Positions 35,396-44,672 of a DNA stretch of 64,000 nt are shown here, in pieces. Within the stretch, counting starts at the first letter, position 1, and each line of letters starts with the position of its first letter. Source of the DNA: Streptomyces cyaneochromogenes (GTDB taxonomy: Bacteria > Actinomycetota > Actinomycetes > Streptomycetales > Streptomycetaceae); contig NZ_CP034539.1 in assembly GCF_003963535.1 (NCBI RefSeq), positions 10,478,001 through 10,542,000 on the forward strand, given 5' to 3'. The translations under genes and the position numbers were made by a program. A model generated the notes under the pieces. The model was given only the letters and a program-made list of their open reading frames with translations. It ran no database searches and was not told where the DNA came from.

Positions 35396-36316
35396 ATGGG
35401 CAAGAAGTGGACAACGGCGAACATTCCGGACCAGCGCGGGCGGGTGGTCGTGGTGACCGGGGCCAACACCGGACTGGGCTACGAGACCGCCAAGGTGCTA
35501 GCCGAGCACGGGGCGTCCGTGGTGCTCGCCGTGCGCAACGTCGAGAAGGGCATGCAGGCCGCGGCCCGCATGCCCGGCGACGTGACCGTGCAGGCGCTGG
35601 ACCTGACCTCGCTCGACTCCGTGCGGACCGCGGCGGCGGCGCTGCACTCCCGGCTCGACCGGATCGACCTGCTGATCAACAACGCCGGCGTGATGTACAC
35701 CCCGAAGCAGACCACCGCCGACGGCTTCGAGATGCAGTTCGGCACCAACCACCTCGGCCACTTCGCGCTCACCGGGCTGCTGCTTGACCTGATGCTGCCG
35801 GTGCCCGGCTCGCGCGTGGTGACGGTCAGCAGCGTCGGCCACCGGATCCGGGCCGCGATTCACTTCGACGACCTGCAGTGGGAGCGGTCGTACAGCCGGG
35901 TCGGCGCCTACGGCCAGTCCAAGCTGGCCAACCTGATGTTCACGTACGAGCTGCAGCGTCGGCTCGCCACCCACGGCACCACCATCGCGGTGGCCGCGCA
36001 CCCCGGCATGTCCAACACCGAGCTCGCCCGCAACACCCCCGCCGCGCTCCGTCTGCCCGTCACCTGGCTCGCGCCGCTGATCACCCAGACGGCGGCCATG
36101 GGCGCCCTGCCCACCCTGCGCGCCGCCACCGACCCCGGCGCGCTCGGCGGCCAGTACTACGGTCCTGGCGGGCGCAACGAGATCAAGGGCCACCCCCGGC
36201 TGGTCACCTCCAGCCCGGCGTCGTACGAGGTGGCCGTCCAGCAGCGGCTGTGGGCCGTCTCCGAAGACCTCACCGGCGTGAAGTTCCCCTACGCGTCTCC
36301 TGGTCACTCCGGCTAG
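35396..36316 (+). CDS. SDR-family oxidoreductase (protochlorophyllide reductase/retinol dehydrogenase-like)
   Basis: A 306-residue reductase. VVVTGANTGLGYETAKVLAE is the TGxxxGxG cofactor site, LDLTSLDSV follows, NNAGVMYTP is the NAG motif, GTNHLGHFALTGLLL is family-typical, and the active site is VSSVGH plus YGQSK. The length and the last 60 residues match the oxidoreductase group related to retinol dehydrogenases. It is controlled by the divergent TetR via three operators. Confidence 0.92.
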   Translation: MGKKWTTANIPDQRGRVVVVTGANTGLGYETAKVLAEHGASVVLAVRNVEKGMQAAARMPGDVTVQALDLTSLDSVRTAAAALHSRLDRIDLLINNAGVMYTPKQTTADGFEMQFGTNHLGHFALTGLLLDLMLPVPGSRVVTVSSVGHRIRAAIHFDDLQWERSYSRVGAYGQSKLANLMFTYELQRRLATHGTTIAVAAHPGMSNTELARNTPAALRLPVTWLAPLITQTAAMGALPTLRAATDPGALGGQYYGPGGRNEIKGHPRLVTSSPASYEVAVQQRLWAVSEDLTGVKFPYASPGHSG

Positions 36317-36437
36317 GTCATTCAGGCCGTCCCTGCGGACCCTGTTGTCGCGCCAGTTGGGGACCCCTCGTCATTGGGCCACCACTGCTTGCCCCAGTCG
36401 CAGAACCAGACCGTTCCACTCCCGCCGGGCCAGATCA

Positions 36438-37010
36438 TCAGATCGGACCAGGGTCGGTGTCCGGTGGCTGCCGGGGGCCCCGCCTGCCTCCGGCCCCCCG
36501 CACCCACCGGAAGGTGCCCAGACCGGTGCCGTGCAGTTGTCCACGTTCGGCGATCGCCGGCCGGATCCCGCGCTGCCGCAGGAGCCGGCGGTACTTGTCG
36601 CGGTCGTAGCCGCGGTCCGCGAAGAGCATGTCGGGCCGCCTGCGCGGCCGGCCGACGACTCCGGCCACGGCCGGGATCTTGTCCAACAGCGGCAGAAGTT
36701 GCGTGACGTCGTTACGGTTTCCGCCGGTCAACGACACCGCGAGCGGGATCCCCTGCCCGTCGGTGATGAGGTGGTGCTTGCTGCCCGGACGTGCGCGGTC
36801 GACCGGGCTGGGGCCGCTTTTGGGCCCCTGCGTGCGGCCCGGACGTGGGAGGAGTCGATCACCGCCCGCGACCAGTCCAGCTGGTTCTTCGACCGCAGCC
36901 TGTTCAGCAGGAGTTGGTGGAGCTTGTCCCAGACGCCCGCCTCGTTCCAGGCCGCCAGCCGGCGCCCCTCCCCAGACAGGGGAACCGAAGAAATGAGGTT
37001 CGCGGGCTGA
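36438..37010 (-). pseudogene. IS5-family transposase remnant
   Basis: From about 37000: GRRLAAWNEAGVWDKLHQLL, then QLDWSRAVIDSSHVRAARRG (first D), a frameshift near 36750, then SLTGGNRNDVTQLLPLLDKI and DMLFADRGYDRDKYRRLLRQ (second D), ending at TGLGTFRWV. The catalytic Glu region and both ends are gone. Confidence 0.8.
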
Positions 37011-37124
37011 GGGAATGCTGGGAGCGGGCTCACTGTCCGATAGACCACTGGGAATTGGCGAACCTTTGTGCGAACCCAGCCCGCCTGGCTGTGTAATCTC
37101 CTCTCACATCACAGGGGAGGGATC

Positions 37125-37909
37125 ATGCGAGGTAGAGCGGCCACAACGGCCTGGATCCTGGCGAGTGGGGCGGCGGCTATGACGCTGCTGTCCGCGACGG
37201 GAGCTCATGCGGAGGGCAGGGGGGACATCCGGGTCACCAAGACGGTCGTAACCGGGGGAACAACGTCATCATTGGCACGTCGGCGCGCGTCACCTATCCG
37301 ATCGCCATCACGATCCGGGATGACTCCGGGGTCAAGGGCTTGTCGGACGTCAGTGTGTTCAACAAGACGAACGGGTGGGGCTTCAGCGACTGGGTGGACA
37401 CCCGGTGCGAGAAGAAGAGTTCCACCACGTCGGTGTGCACGGCCACGATGACGATCGCCCCGGGCTGGCTCCCGGGCAGCGTGCCCGGGGATGTCAACCG
37501 CACCGCGGGTGTCTGGCAGGTCAATGCCACCGTTAAGGCCAACGACGGTGACTACTGGATCTCCGACCACATCGCCGAGTTCAAGATGAAGCGCGCTTCC
37601 AAGCTCACGACAGACGCCGCGCCCGAGCCGATGGCCAAGGGCGCCACGCTCACCGTCTCCGGCAAGCTGTCCCGGGCCAACTGGGAGGACCTGAAGTACC
37701 ACGGTTACGCCGGGCAGGACGTGAAGCTTCAGTTCAAGCAGGCAGGTACCGCCCACTACAGCACGGTCAAGACAGTGAAGACGGGCGACGTCGGGCAGCT
37801 GAGCACCAAGGTCACCGCCACCTCGGCGGGAAGCTGGCGCTGGTACTTCCCCGGCACAACGACGACCGCGCGAGTCGTGTCGGCCGGGGACGCCGTGCCC
37901 CTGAAATAG
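37125..37909 (+). pseudogene. secreted DUF5707-like protein, single frameshift
   Basis: ATG 37125, preceded by GGGGAGGG, opens a signal peptide (TAWILASGAAAMTLLSATGA, cleavage near AHA) and GDIRVTKTVVTGG. About 37245 one base is missing: the continuation NNVIIGTSARVTYPIAITIR is in another frame and runs cleanly to 37909 (CEKKSSTTSVCTATMTIAPG, GWLPGSVPGDVNRTAGVWQV, LKYHGYAGQDVKLQFKQAGT). The folded part looks like two Ig-like beta domains. It may be a real exported protein with a sequence error. Confidence 0.7.
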
Positions 37910-38401
37910 CACCCCGCTCAGAAGTTCTGCGCCCAGGACCGCTGACCCTGACAGGGCGACAGGCGCCGACGCCGCACGACATCGCCGGGCGCTGGCGGCC
38001 TGCTCCCGGGAACAGGGCACCGATCAGGGACGGTGATTCAAACGGCACCGGGCGGCGGAGGAACTGACCCGCGAGGTCGGTTCCTCCGCCGCCTCACTGG
38101 CACGCGCCGGACCGTGCTCCATCCGTTCGTCGGCCACCTGTGCAAGCCTCCCAGACGCCGCTGCGCTCAGGCATGCGGCCAAAACGTTCATAGCTGTGCT
38201 CACGCTCGCGGCCGCCGTGACCGCCGCCCTTGCCGCAGTGTGCTCTTGATGAACCGAGACATCACGACGCGACCTCGGTACCCGGGCACAGTCCGCGCCG
38301 CGGGCGTGCGCACGGTCAGCTCCACGGAGGCGTCGGGGCCGAGCCGTACGGCCACCGTTCTACGGGGTTGACCAGCCAGGCCAGGCCGGCATCAGCCGTC
38401 A
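37910..38401. other. intergenic region, mostly empty
   Basis: About 490 bp. A strong hairpin at 38051-38093 is the only structured element. A short stretch near 38185-38250 encodes IAVLTLAAAVTAALAAVCS, a hydrophobic segment without a usable start. Confidence 0.4.
38051..38093. terminator. strong hairpin, likely terminator
   Basis: GGCGGCGGAGGAACTGACC pairs with 38075-38093 across a 5-nt loop, with one G-T wobble. It lies downstream of the secreted protein gene. Confidence 0.6.
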
Positions 38402-38499
38402 TAGGGCCACCGACGGAATTGACTGACCTGCAGGAACGTGGCTTCCGCCAGGCGTCGATCCCGCGCAGCTGTGTCCGCGATCCCGGGTGATGACCGCTA
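38402..38499 (+). repeat. 98-bp direct repeat, copy 1
   Basis: Identical to 39676-39773 over all 98 bases (begins TAGGGCCACCGACGGAATTG, ends GATGACCGCTA). The two copies bracket the quinone oxidoreductase. Confidence 0.9.
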
Positions 38500-38706
38500 A
38501 CGGGAGCCAGCTGCGGGGCGAGCGCAGGCAGAGCCGTGATGCCCGCCCGACCGTCGACCGCGTTTCGTCACCTGGGCAAGCCCATTCCGTCGGTGGCACC
38601 CTTCTCCCACGTGGGCAACGAGACGGCTACGACACCTCCCCGCGAGCGGGAATCGGATCGCCACGACCGAAGTTGGTGAGGGAAGTTAGCCGTTTCAGGA
38701 GGGGTC

Positions 38707-39678
38707 ATGCGAGCGATTCAGGTTTCCGAAGTGGGCGGTCCCGAGGTGCTGCGACTGGTCGACATTGATCAACCGATGCCGGGCCCGGGCCAGGCGGTCG
38801 TGGAAGTCGCCGCGTCCGGCGTCAACTTCCTCGACGTATACCACCGCCAGGGCCGGTACACCCTCCCGCTGCCCTTCACCCCGGGCACTGAGGGCGCGGG
38901 CACGGTCCTCGAGGTTGGGCCCGGCGTCACCCACGTCGCAGTGGGAGACCGGGTCGGCTGGGTGGAGATTCCCGGCACCTATGCCGAGCAGGCCGTCGTG
39001 GACTCCTCCCGGCTCGTGCCCCTGCCCGACGGCGTCGACTTCGAGGCCGCCGCCGCCGTGCTGCTGCAGGGCATGACGGCGCACTACCTCGTCAAGGACG
39101 CCTACCCAGTCCAGCCAGGCGACACGGCGCTCGTGCACGCTGCTGCCGGCGGCATGGGGCTTGTGCTGACCCAGCTCATCACCCATCTCGGCGGCAGAGT
39201 GATCGGCACAACCTCGACACCGGAGAAGGCCCAGCTGGCGCGGCGCGCCGGGGCCGCCGAGGTGATCCTCTACTCTGCAGTGGACGATCTCGCGGCCGAG
39301 GTGAAGCGGCTCCATGGCGGCCAGGGCCTGCCTGTCGTCTTCGACGGCGTCGGCAAGGACACCTTCGATGCGAGCCTCGCCAGCCTGCGAACCCGCGGCC
39401 ACCTGGTGCTCTTCGGCGCCGCGAGTGGTGCAGTGCCGCCCTTCGACCCCATCCGGCTCGCCCAGGGCGGTTCGCTGACCCTGATCCGGCCAAGTCTCGG
39501 GCACTTCATCGCCGATCGGTCCGAGCTGCTCCGGCGCGCCGCCGACGTGCTTGAATTGGTGCGCACCAAGGCGCTTGAGACCACCGTGACGGCCCGCTAC
39601 CCGCTCGCCGAGGTCGCCCAAGCTCACCGCGATCTGGAGGCTCGGCGTACCACCGGCAAGCTACTCGTCATCCCCTAG
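38707..39678 (+). CDS. NADPH:quinone oxidoreductase
   Basis: A 323-residue QOR-type medium-chain reductase from ATG 38707 (AGGAGGGG upstream). Motifs: VVEVAASGVNFLDVYHRQGR, TPGTEGAGTVLEVGPGVTHV, LLQGMTAHYLVKDAYPVQPG and the NADPH site LVHAAAGGMGLVLTQLITHL (AAxGGxG). No zinc ligands. Its stop codon TAG (39676-39678) is the first three bases of the second 98-bp direct repeat. It probably reduces quinones; no regulator is adjacent. Confidence 0.92.
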   Translation: MRAIQVSEVGGPEVLRLVDIDQPMPGPGQAVVEVAASGVNFLDVYHRQGRYTLPLPFTPGTEGAGTVLEVGPGVTHVAVGDRVGWVEIPGTYAEQAVVDSSRLVPLPDGVDFEAAAAVLLQGMTAHYLVKDAYPVQPGDTALVHAAAGGMGLVLTQLITHLGGRVIGTTSTPEKAQLARRAGAAEVILYSAVDDLAAEVKRLHGGQGLPVVFDGVGKDTFDASLASLRTRGHLVLFGAASGAVPPFDPIRLAQGGSLTLIRPSLGHFIADRSELLRRAADVLELVRTKALETTVTARYPLAEVAQAHRDLEARRTTGKLLVIP

Positions 39679-39773
39679 GGCCACCGACGGAATTGACTGA
39701 CCTGCAGGAACGTGGCTTCCGCCAGGCGTCGATCCCGCGCAGCTGTGTCCGCGATCCCGGGTGATGACCGCTA
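39676..39773 (+). repeat. 98-bp direct repeat, copy 2
   Basis: Perfect copy of 38402-38499; starts with the oxidoreductase stop codon. Confidence 0.9.
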
Positions 39774-39833
39774 CCTATAAAACTGCCGGACGTTGTTGAC
39801 ACTCGCGGTCTCCGACCACTATGGAGATCTGCC

Positions 39834-40820
39834 ATGCCCCCTTCGCTGCAACAGCAGCAGGACCGCCAAGCCCATCATCGCCTGGCGGTCCTGCGCCACG
39901 CCGAGGAAGTCACAGGGAACGTCTCGCTGACCTGCCGCTACTACGGCATCAGCCGCACCTGCTTCTACAAGTGGCTGCGCCGGTACCAGGACGAGGGCCT
40001 GGAGGGCCTGCGGGATCGCTCCAGCAAGCCTCACAACTGCCCCCATGCCACCGAGGCTGATGTCGTCAACAAGATCGTCTACCTGCGGCGGCATTACCAC
40101 TTCGGCCCGATGAAGATCAAGATGTACCTCGAGCGGTACCACGACATCGACATCGCTTGCTCCGCCGCCTACCGCATCCTCATGAAGCTCGGGATCAACC
40201 GACTGCCGGCCTCTCAGCGCTACAAACGGCACGACAAGCGCTACACCCGTTACGAGAAGCAGCTGCCCGGCAACCGAGTCCAGATCGACGTCAAATTCAT
40301 CGAACCGATCGGCCTACCGGAGCAGACCCCAGCCGTGGTGCCGGTAACCGGAACTCTGCCCAAGCGGCGGCGGCGAGCGAAGTACTACCAGTTCACCGCC
40401 ATCGATGACTGCACACGGCTGCGGGTGCTGCGGATCTATCCGCGGTGCGACCAGAAGACCGCCGTCCAGTTCCTCGACTACGTGCTGGAGCGCCTGCCGT
40501 TCCGCGTCGAGGTGATCCAGACCGACAACGGAGCGGAGTTCCAGTCCACCTTCCACTGGAACGTCCTCGACAAGGGCATCGCCCACACCTACATCAAACC
40601 GGCATCACCTCACCTCAACGGCAAGGTCGAACGCTCTCATCGCATCGACGCCGAGGAGTTCTACCGCATGCTCGACGGCGTCGTCATCGATGACACCGGC
40701 GTCTTCAACGACAAGCTCCGAGAGTGGGAGGACTACTACAACTACCATCGCCCCCACGGCGCCCTTGGCGGGCAGACGCCCTACGAACGCCTCAAGCAGA
40801 AGACCCGGACCTCGGTGTAA
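39834..40820 (+). CDS. IS481-family transposase (integrase core)
   Basis: A 328-residue protein. The N-terminal helix-turn-helix is VTGNVSLTCRYYGISRTCFY KWLRRY and a second one near YHFGPMKIKMYLERYHDIDI. The rve integrase core shows RVQIDVKFIEPIG (first D), VIQTDNGAEFQSTFHWNVLD (second D) and HLNGKVERSHRIDAEEFYRM (E), then YNYHRPHGALGGQTPYERLK. Single frame and apparently intact. I could not fix its terminal repeats. Confidence 0.9.
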   Translation: MPPSLQQQQDRQAHHRLAVLRHAEEVTGNVSLTCRYYGISRTCFYKWLRRYQDEGLEGLRDRSSKPHNCPHATEADVVNKIVYLRRHYHFGPMKIKMYLERYHDIDIACSAAYRILMKLGINRLPASQRYKRHDKRYTRYEKQLPGNRVQIDVKFIEPIGLPEQTPAVVPVTGTLPKRRRRAKYYQFTAIDDCTRLRVLRIYPRCDQKTAVQFLDYVLERLPFRVEVIQTDNGAEFQSTFHWNVLDKGIAHTYIKPASPHLNGKVERSHRIDAEEFYRMLDGVVIDDTGVFNDKLREWEDYYNYHRPHGALGGQTPYERLKQKTRTSV

Positions 40821-40995
40821 TCAAGCTCCGGCAGATGCACACCTGTGGGTTCCCTGCTACAGCGAGTGGTCCCGTCACACCATCGTGATCATCAACGGTG
40901 CTGTTCACCGTCGTAACCGATGACGCCGTTCTCGAGGCCCGCCACCCGTACCTCGTCGAGCCAAAGGGTGGTCGGTTCACAGCGGGGTCGCCTAG
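40821..40995. other. non-coding flank of IS481
   Basis: No gene seen; probably includes the right end of the IS481 element. Confidence 0.35.
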
Positions 40996-41131
40996 TCAGA
41001 ACGGCGCGCGCGGAGCGAAGAAGTCCCAGTCCTTATCGCGGAATTCCCGCTGCAGGAGGGCAACCTCCCACAGCTCCTGTGACGCGCGATCCTCCTTGTA
41101 GAGGTCCCATAATCGCCGAAGTGCGTTGAGC
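40996..41131 (-). pseudogene. C-terminal scrap of a hypothetical protein
   Basis: The minus strand reads LNALRRLWDLYKEDRASQEL, then WEVALLQREFRDKDWDFFAP and a stop. The composition is clearly protein-like, but an upstream stop at about 41132 leaves only 44 codons. Family unknown. Confidence 0.45.
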
Positions 41132-41145
41132 TAGCGTCACGCGGT

Positions 41146-41628
41146 ATGAGTGATCAACAGCATGAGGTCATCGTCCGCCCTGCCCGGGCAGCCGACCTGG
41201 GTGGGCTGGTTGCGTGCAGCAGCGCTCTGTTTGCAGAAGATGCAGGGAAGAGGGATCCGAGCGTCAACGTGGGTTGGCCTCGCGAGTTCGGACCTGAACG
41301 CTTCGCCGCCGGCATAGACGACCCCTTCAGGGTCCTTCTTGTTGCAGACTGCGGCGGGCAGGTCGTGGGACACCTTGCTGGGGCCGTGGCTGAGGGATCT
41401 GCTATGAGGCCGGCGAGGGTAGCGACGCTCGTGAGCATGTATGTGCAGCCAGATCACCGCCGTGGCGGGCTCGGAGCACGCTTGGTCGGGCAGTTCACGG
41501 CCTGGGCGAAGGAAGTGGGGGCCGAACAGGCCGAGGTGACCGCGTACTCCAGCAACGCTGATGCGATCCGCTTCTACGAACGGAACGGTTTCGCGAGTCA
41601 GTCAGTGACATTGCGGACCTCTTTGTGA
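41146..41628 (+). CDS. GNAT-family N-acetyltransferase
   Basis: A 160-residue acyltransferase. IVRPARAADLGGLVACSSAL is strand 1/helix 1, VVGHLAGAVAEG is strand 4, and VSMYVQPDHRRGGLGARLVG is motif A with the acetyl-CoA loop R-R-x-G-L-G. AYSSNADAIRFYERNGF is motif B. Substrate unknown; monocistronic between IS elements. Confidence 0.9.
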   Translation: MSDQQHEVIVRPARAADLGGLVACSSALFAEDAGKRDPSVNVGWPREFGPERFAAGIDDPFRVLLVADCGGQVVGHLAGAVAEGSAMRPARVATLVSMYVQPDHRRGGLGARLVGQFTAWAKEVGAEQAEVTAYSSNADAIRFYERNGFASQSVTLRTSL

Positions 41629-41673
41629 GATCAGGCGGCAGCCAGGGACTTTGTCAAGGAGCCTTTGCCAACC

Positions 41674-42536
41674 TCACGCTGAGCAGTTCAGGTGGAGTGC
41701 CAGGACGGCTTGAACGATGCGCGTGGTGCTGCAGCGGAGTTTCCGCAGCAGGCGCCACGTCTTGAGGGTGGCCATCGCCCGTTCTCCGAGCGCCCGTATG
41801 CGGGCATGCGCGCCGTTGACGGCCTGTTGGCCAGCGGAGAGGTTGCGGTGCCAGCCGCGGAAGGGCACCCGCACGGTGCCGCCTGTGCCTTGGTATCCCT
41901 TGTCCGCCCAGCAGGCCAGGTCGGCCTCGGCGAGGGTATCGATGATGCCGTGGGTGCGGGCGGCCTTGATGTCGTGGACGGCGCCGGGCAGGGCGGGCGA
42001 GGCCCACAGCAGCCGGCCGAACGGGTCGGTGAGGACCTGCACGTTCATGCCGTGCTTCTTGTGTTTCCCCGAGTAGAAGGGCCGGTCGGCGGCGATCCGG
42101 TCGATCGGCAGCAGCGTCCCGTCCAGGATGACGAACGCCTTGCGCCGCGCCGCCCGCACCTCCTCCGCGAGGTCCGGTGCCAGGGTGGCCAGCACCTCCA
42201 CGGCTTCGGCGACGTACCGGTAGACGGTGCTGAGCCGACCTTGAATCTGACGGCGACCTGCGCGTACCTGTGCCCGCTGCGCAGGTGCGCCAGCACCAGA
42301 AGGGCTTGCCGGCCGACAGGGAGCCGACGCCAGCGCGTGCCGCGCTCGGCGCGGTGCGCGGCCAGGCGGGCCGTCAGGAACCGCAGGTGGGACGTGGACA
42401 GGTCGAGCGCGGACGGGTAGACGAGCACACGAAGCTCCTGGCGCAGACGAGTGATCTTGGTCGTGAACTCGTCTACCAGGAGCTTCGCCGTCCTGTCTGC
42501 CCAGCTGGCCGGCACAGAACGGAGGGTGGACGGCAT
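41674..42536 (-). pseudogene. IS5-family transposase, one frameshift
   Basis: From 42536: LRVLVYPSALDLSTSHLRFL and QALLVLAHLRSGHRYAQVAV RFKVG, then one base is missing near 42238; in the next frame it goes on AEAVEVLATLAPDLAEEVRA, FVILDGTLLPIDRIAADRPF (first D), PGAVHDIKAARTHGIIDTL, LACWADKGYQGTGG (second D) and ARIRALGERAMATLKTWRLL (E). A programmed shift cannot be excluded. It abuts the 3' end of the hydrolase pseudogene. Confidence 0.85.
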
Positions 42537-42546
42537 TCAGCGCACG

Positions 42547-43400
42547 TCAGCGTCCCGGCCGTCGTAGATGCCTGTCGAAGAAGGCTGCTGCGGCTGCGGC
42601 AACACGGTCTCGTGTCGGGATGTCCTGCGGATCGTCGTTGACGAAGGTGTAGTGGCCGGTGTCCGCACCGGCCGAGAAGCCGGTTGCCGCCGGGATGGCG
42701 GCCGTGTAGCGATGGGCGTTTGTCGTCGGCGGGGCCGTAGTGTCCGCATCCGCCCAGCACACGGCGACGGGTTGTGTGATTGCCGAGAGGCTTGCCTCTG
42801 CGAGCAGCGGGCCGAGCGAGGGTGCCAGGAGGAAGGCCGCGTTGATGCGGGGATCAGTGTGGTTTTCGGCCGCCTCAGTCACCCATGTCTGGGCCTGTTC
42901 GGGCGGCATCCGTTCGCGCAACTCCGCGTCCAGGCCCGGGTACTCCGGCGTCGGTGGGCTCTCGATCTCGCCGGTGAGGAGCGCGGCGTACGCGTCGGGT
43001 GCGACCCGGGCTCCGACTACCGCGGCGGCCGTGTAGCCGCCGATCGAGAATCCTGCCGCACCCGTCCCAGCTTCTCGGTCGCGGAGATGTGATCCAGGGC
43101 GAAGGACAGGTCCCGCGGCCTGTCCCACCAGGCGGCGAACGCCTCGGCGTGGTAGCCGTCGACGTAGTTATGCCCGTGGTGGTCGATGCCTGCGGCCAGC
43201 ATGCCGGCCTCGGCAAGCGCCCCCGCGAGCCGGGACAGGTCGATGGCGGCTCCGCCGGTGCCATGCGAGAACAGCACCAGCGGAGTCTTGTCGGTCACCT
43301 TCGCCGGTCGCCACATGTGGACACGGACGGGCCGAGCACCGCTACCGCTCCAGGACCGCCGGGCAGGATCCGTCAGTTCGAGGACTTCCGTAGCCTTCAT
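42547..43400 (-). pseudogene. alpha/beta hydrolase (dienelactone hydrolase-like), frameshifted copy
   Basis: From ATG 43400: KATEVLELTDPARRSWSGSG, LVLFSHGTGGAAIDLSRLAG (oxyanion HGTGG) and IDHHGHNYVDGYHAEAFAAW. A small deletion near 43060 shifts the frame just before AAGFSIGGYTAAAVVGARVA (Ser of GFSIGG). The rest is sound: VCWADADTTAPPTTNAHRYT (Asp) and GADTGHYTFVNDDPQD (His). It is closely similar to the intact gene at 62111-62968, so the two are duplicates. Confidence 0.85.
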
Positions 43401-43600
43401 GAGCGCCGATCTTATGCAGCTCACGTCGTGATCGGACGTCGGTCCTGATTCACCGACGCGGCGGGACCGCTGCTGACGCGTCGCTCATGGTGCAGGTTGA
43501 AAACGGCTCATGGACGGGATGTATGTGATCGGCGTATCGTGCCTCGGCCGCGCACTGTTCCGCGGACCGTTTCTCTTCTCGTCCGTGGGGGCCTACAGCC
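43401..43600. other. duplicated 5' flank of the hydrolase
   Basis: The sequence GTGATCGGACGTCG followed by CCTGATTCACCGACGCG near 43426-43460 is shared with 62993-63028, and GCAGGTTGAAAAC (43491) recurs at 63180. So the duplication extends past the gene start. Confidence 0.6.
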
Positions 43601-44326
43601 ATGTCTGCATCCAATGATCTGCGTCCGCGCCCGCTGCTGCCTGCTGGGGCCCCCGTGTCGTCGCTCGGCCTCCTGGTCGCCGCCGTCGGAGGGCTCGCTC
43701 TGGTTGCCCTCTGTGACGTGTTCAGCCTTTTCGCCGGCTTTAGGCTCCGAGCGGTGATCGACGCGGACGGCGGCTTTGTCGCGGCTCCGCAGCAGGAACT
43801 GGACGCCGCTGCCTCGCTGTACGAGACGGCCGGAAGGTACCAGGTCACCGTATACCTGCCCGCCGCGATCATATTCGTCATCTGGTTTTTCCGTATGCGC
43901 CGCAACACCGGGCTGATGGCACCGGACCAGTTCCGCAACGGACCCGGTTGGGCCATTGGTGCCTGGCTCATTCCGCTGGTGAACCTCTGGATGCCATACC
44001 GCATCGCCCTCGACATGTGGGGTGCCGCCACTCCGCTACCGGCCGAGGGTGAGCGGTACCGGGCGCGGACGTGGCCAGTGAACCTGTGGTGGGGTCTGTT
44101 CGTCTTCAGCGTCCTGTTCAATCGGTACGCCGGGACGAAGTACAAGAACGCCGAAACTCTGACGGAGATCAAGAACGCGGTGGTGCAGTACATGGCGGCC
44201 GACGTGCTGCACATTGTCGCCGCGGCTGCCGCCGTCCACTTCACCGTCAGGCTGACTGCCATGCAGCGGCTCAAAGCGACTGAGGGGCCGTTCCGGCCTG
44301 CGGTCGCCAAGGAGACGTCGGCCTAG
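43601..44326 (+). CDS. DUF4328-domain membrane protein
   Basis: A 241-residue integral membrane protein with about six helices: SLGLLVAAVGGLALVALCDV, YLPAAIIFVIWFFRMRRNTG, WAIGAWLIPLVNLWMPYRIA, WPVNLWWGLFVFSVLFNRYA and DVLHIVAAAAAVHFTVRLTA. The segment FRMRRN...GPGWAIGAWLIPLVNLW is diagnostic of DUF4328. Function unknown; it sits alone, with a perfect 28-bp palindrome 25 bp past the stop. Confidence 0.88.
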   Translation: MSASNDLRPRPLLPAGAPVSSLGLLVAAVGGLALVALCDVFSLFAGFRLRAVIDADGGFVAAPQQELDAAASLYETAGRYQVTVYLPAAIIFVIWFFRMRRNTGLMAPDQFRNGPGWAIGAWLIPLVNLWMPYRIALDMWGAATPLPAEGERYRARTWPVNLWWGLFVFSVLFNRYAGTKYKNAETLTEIKNAVVQYMAADVLHIVAAAAAVHFTVRLTAMQRLKATEGPFRPAVAKETSA

Positions 44327-44672
44327 CGACTCTCCCCTCGCTGGCGTGGCCGTGCCAGAGCGCTCGAGCGCTCTGGCACATCGCTCCGCCCAGCTTCCGC
44401 GTGCAGTGATCCGCCCCGCGGATCGGTACGGCCCGCCGGACGGGTTACCGCAGGCCGGTGTTCGTGGTTCGCGGCCCCGCGGTCGGTGAGGTGGAGGAGG
44501 TCTTCGTGGAGCGAGGCGTAGGCGCTCGTCAGACGGCACAGGACCCGGCTTCGTCATCGCATCCTCCTGCCAACCCAGTTGCGCGTCGCCAAGTGGTGCG
44601 AGCATACGAGGGCGGTCACCGAGTCAGAAGGCACCTGCGTGTTCGCGGGAGCGGCCCTGCGCTGGGGTGGGA
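44327..44672. other. intergenic region with palindrome
   Basis: About 350 bp. Besides the palindrome at 44352-44379, a minus-strand piece (SAYASLHEDLLHLTDRGAAN) near 44500-44560 hints at a decayed gene downstream of the ATPase; too weak to call. Confidence 0.35.
44352..44379. terminator. perfect 28-bp palindrome
   Basis: GTGCCAGAGCGCTC followed immediately by its exact reverse complement. With no loop spacer it could act as a terminator hairpin after DUF4328, or be a protein-binding site. Confidence 0.55.

Noticed and set aside
37205..38020. Minus-strand open frame of 271 codons
   Set aside because: Antisense of the secreted beta-rich protein; low-complexity composition.
29560..40820. Biosynthetic gene cluster
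   Set aside because: Several reductases lie close together, but each has its own regulator and there is no synthase, ligase or carrier protein.
39774..40860. Terminal repeats of the IS481 element
   Set aside because: Possible ends (TGCCGGACG near 39783 and CTCCGGCAG near 40826) were considered, but the match is too short to fix boundaries.
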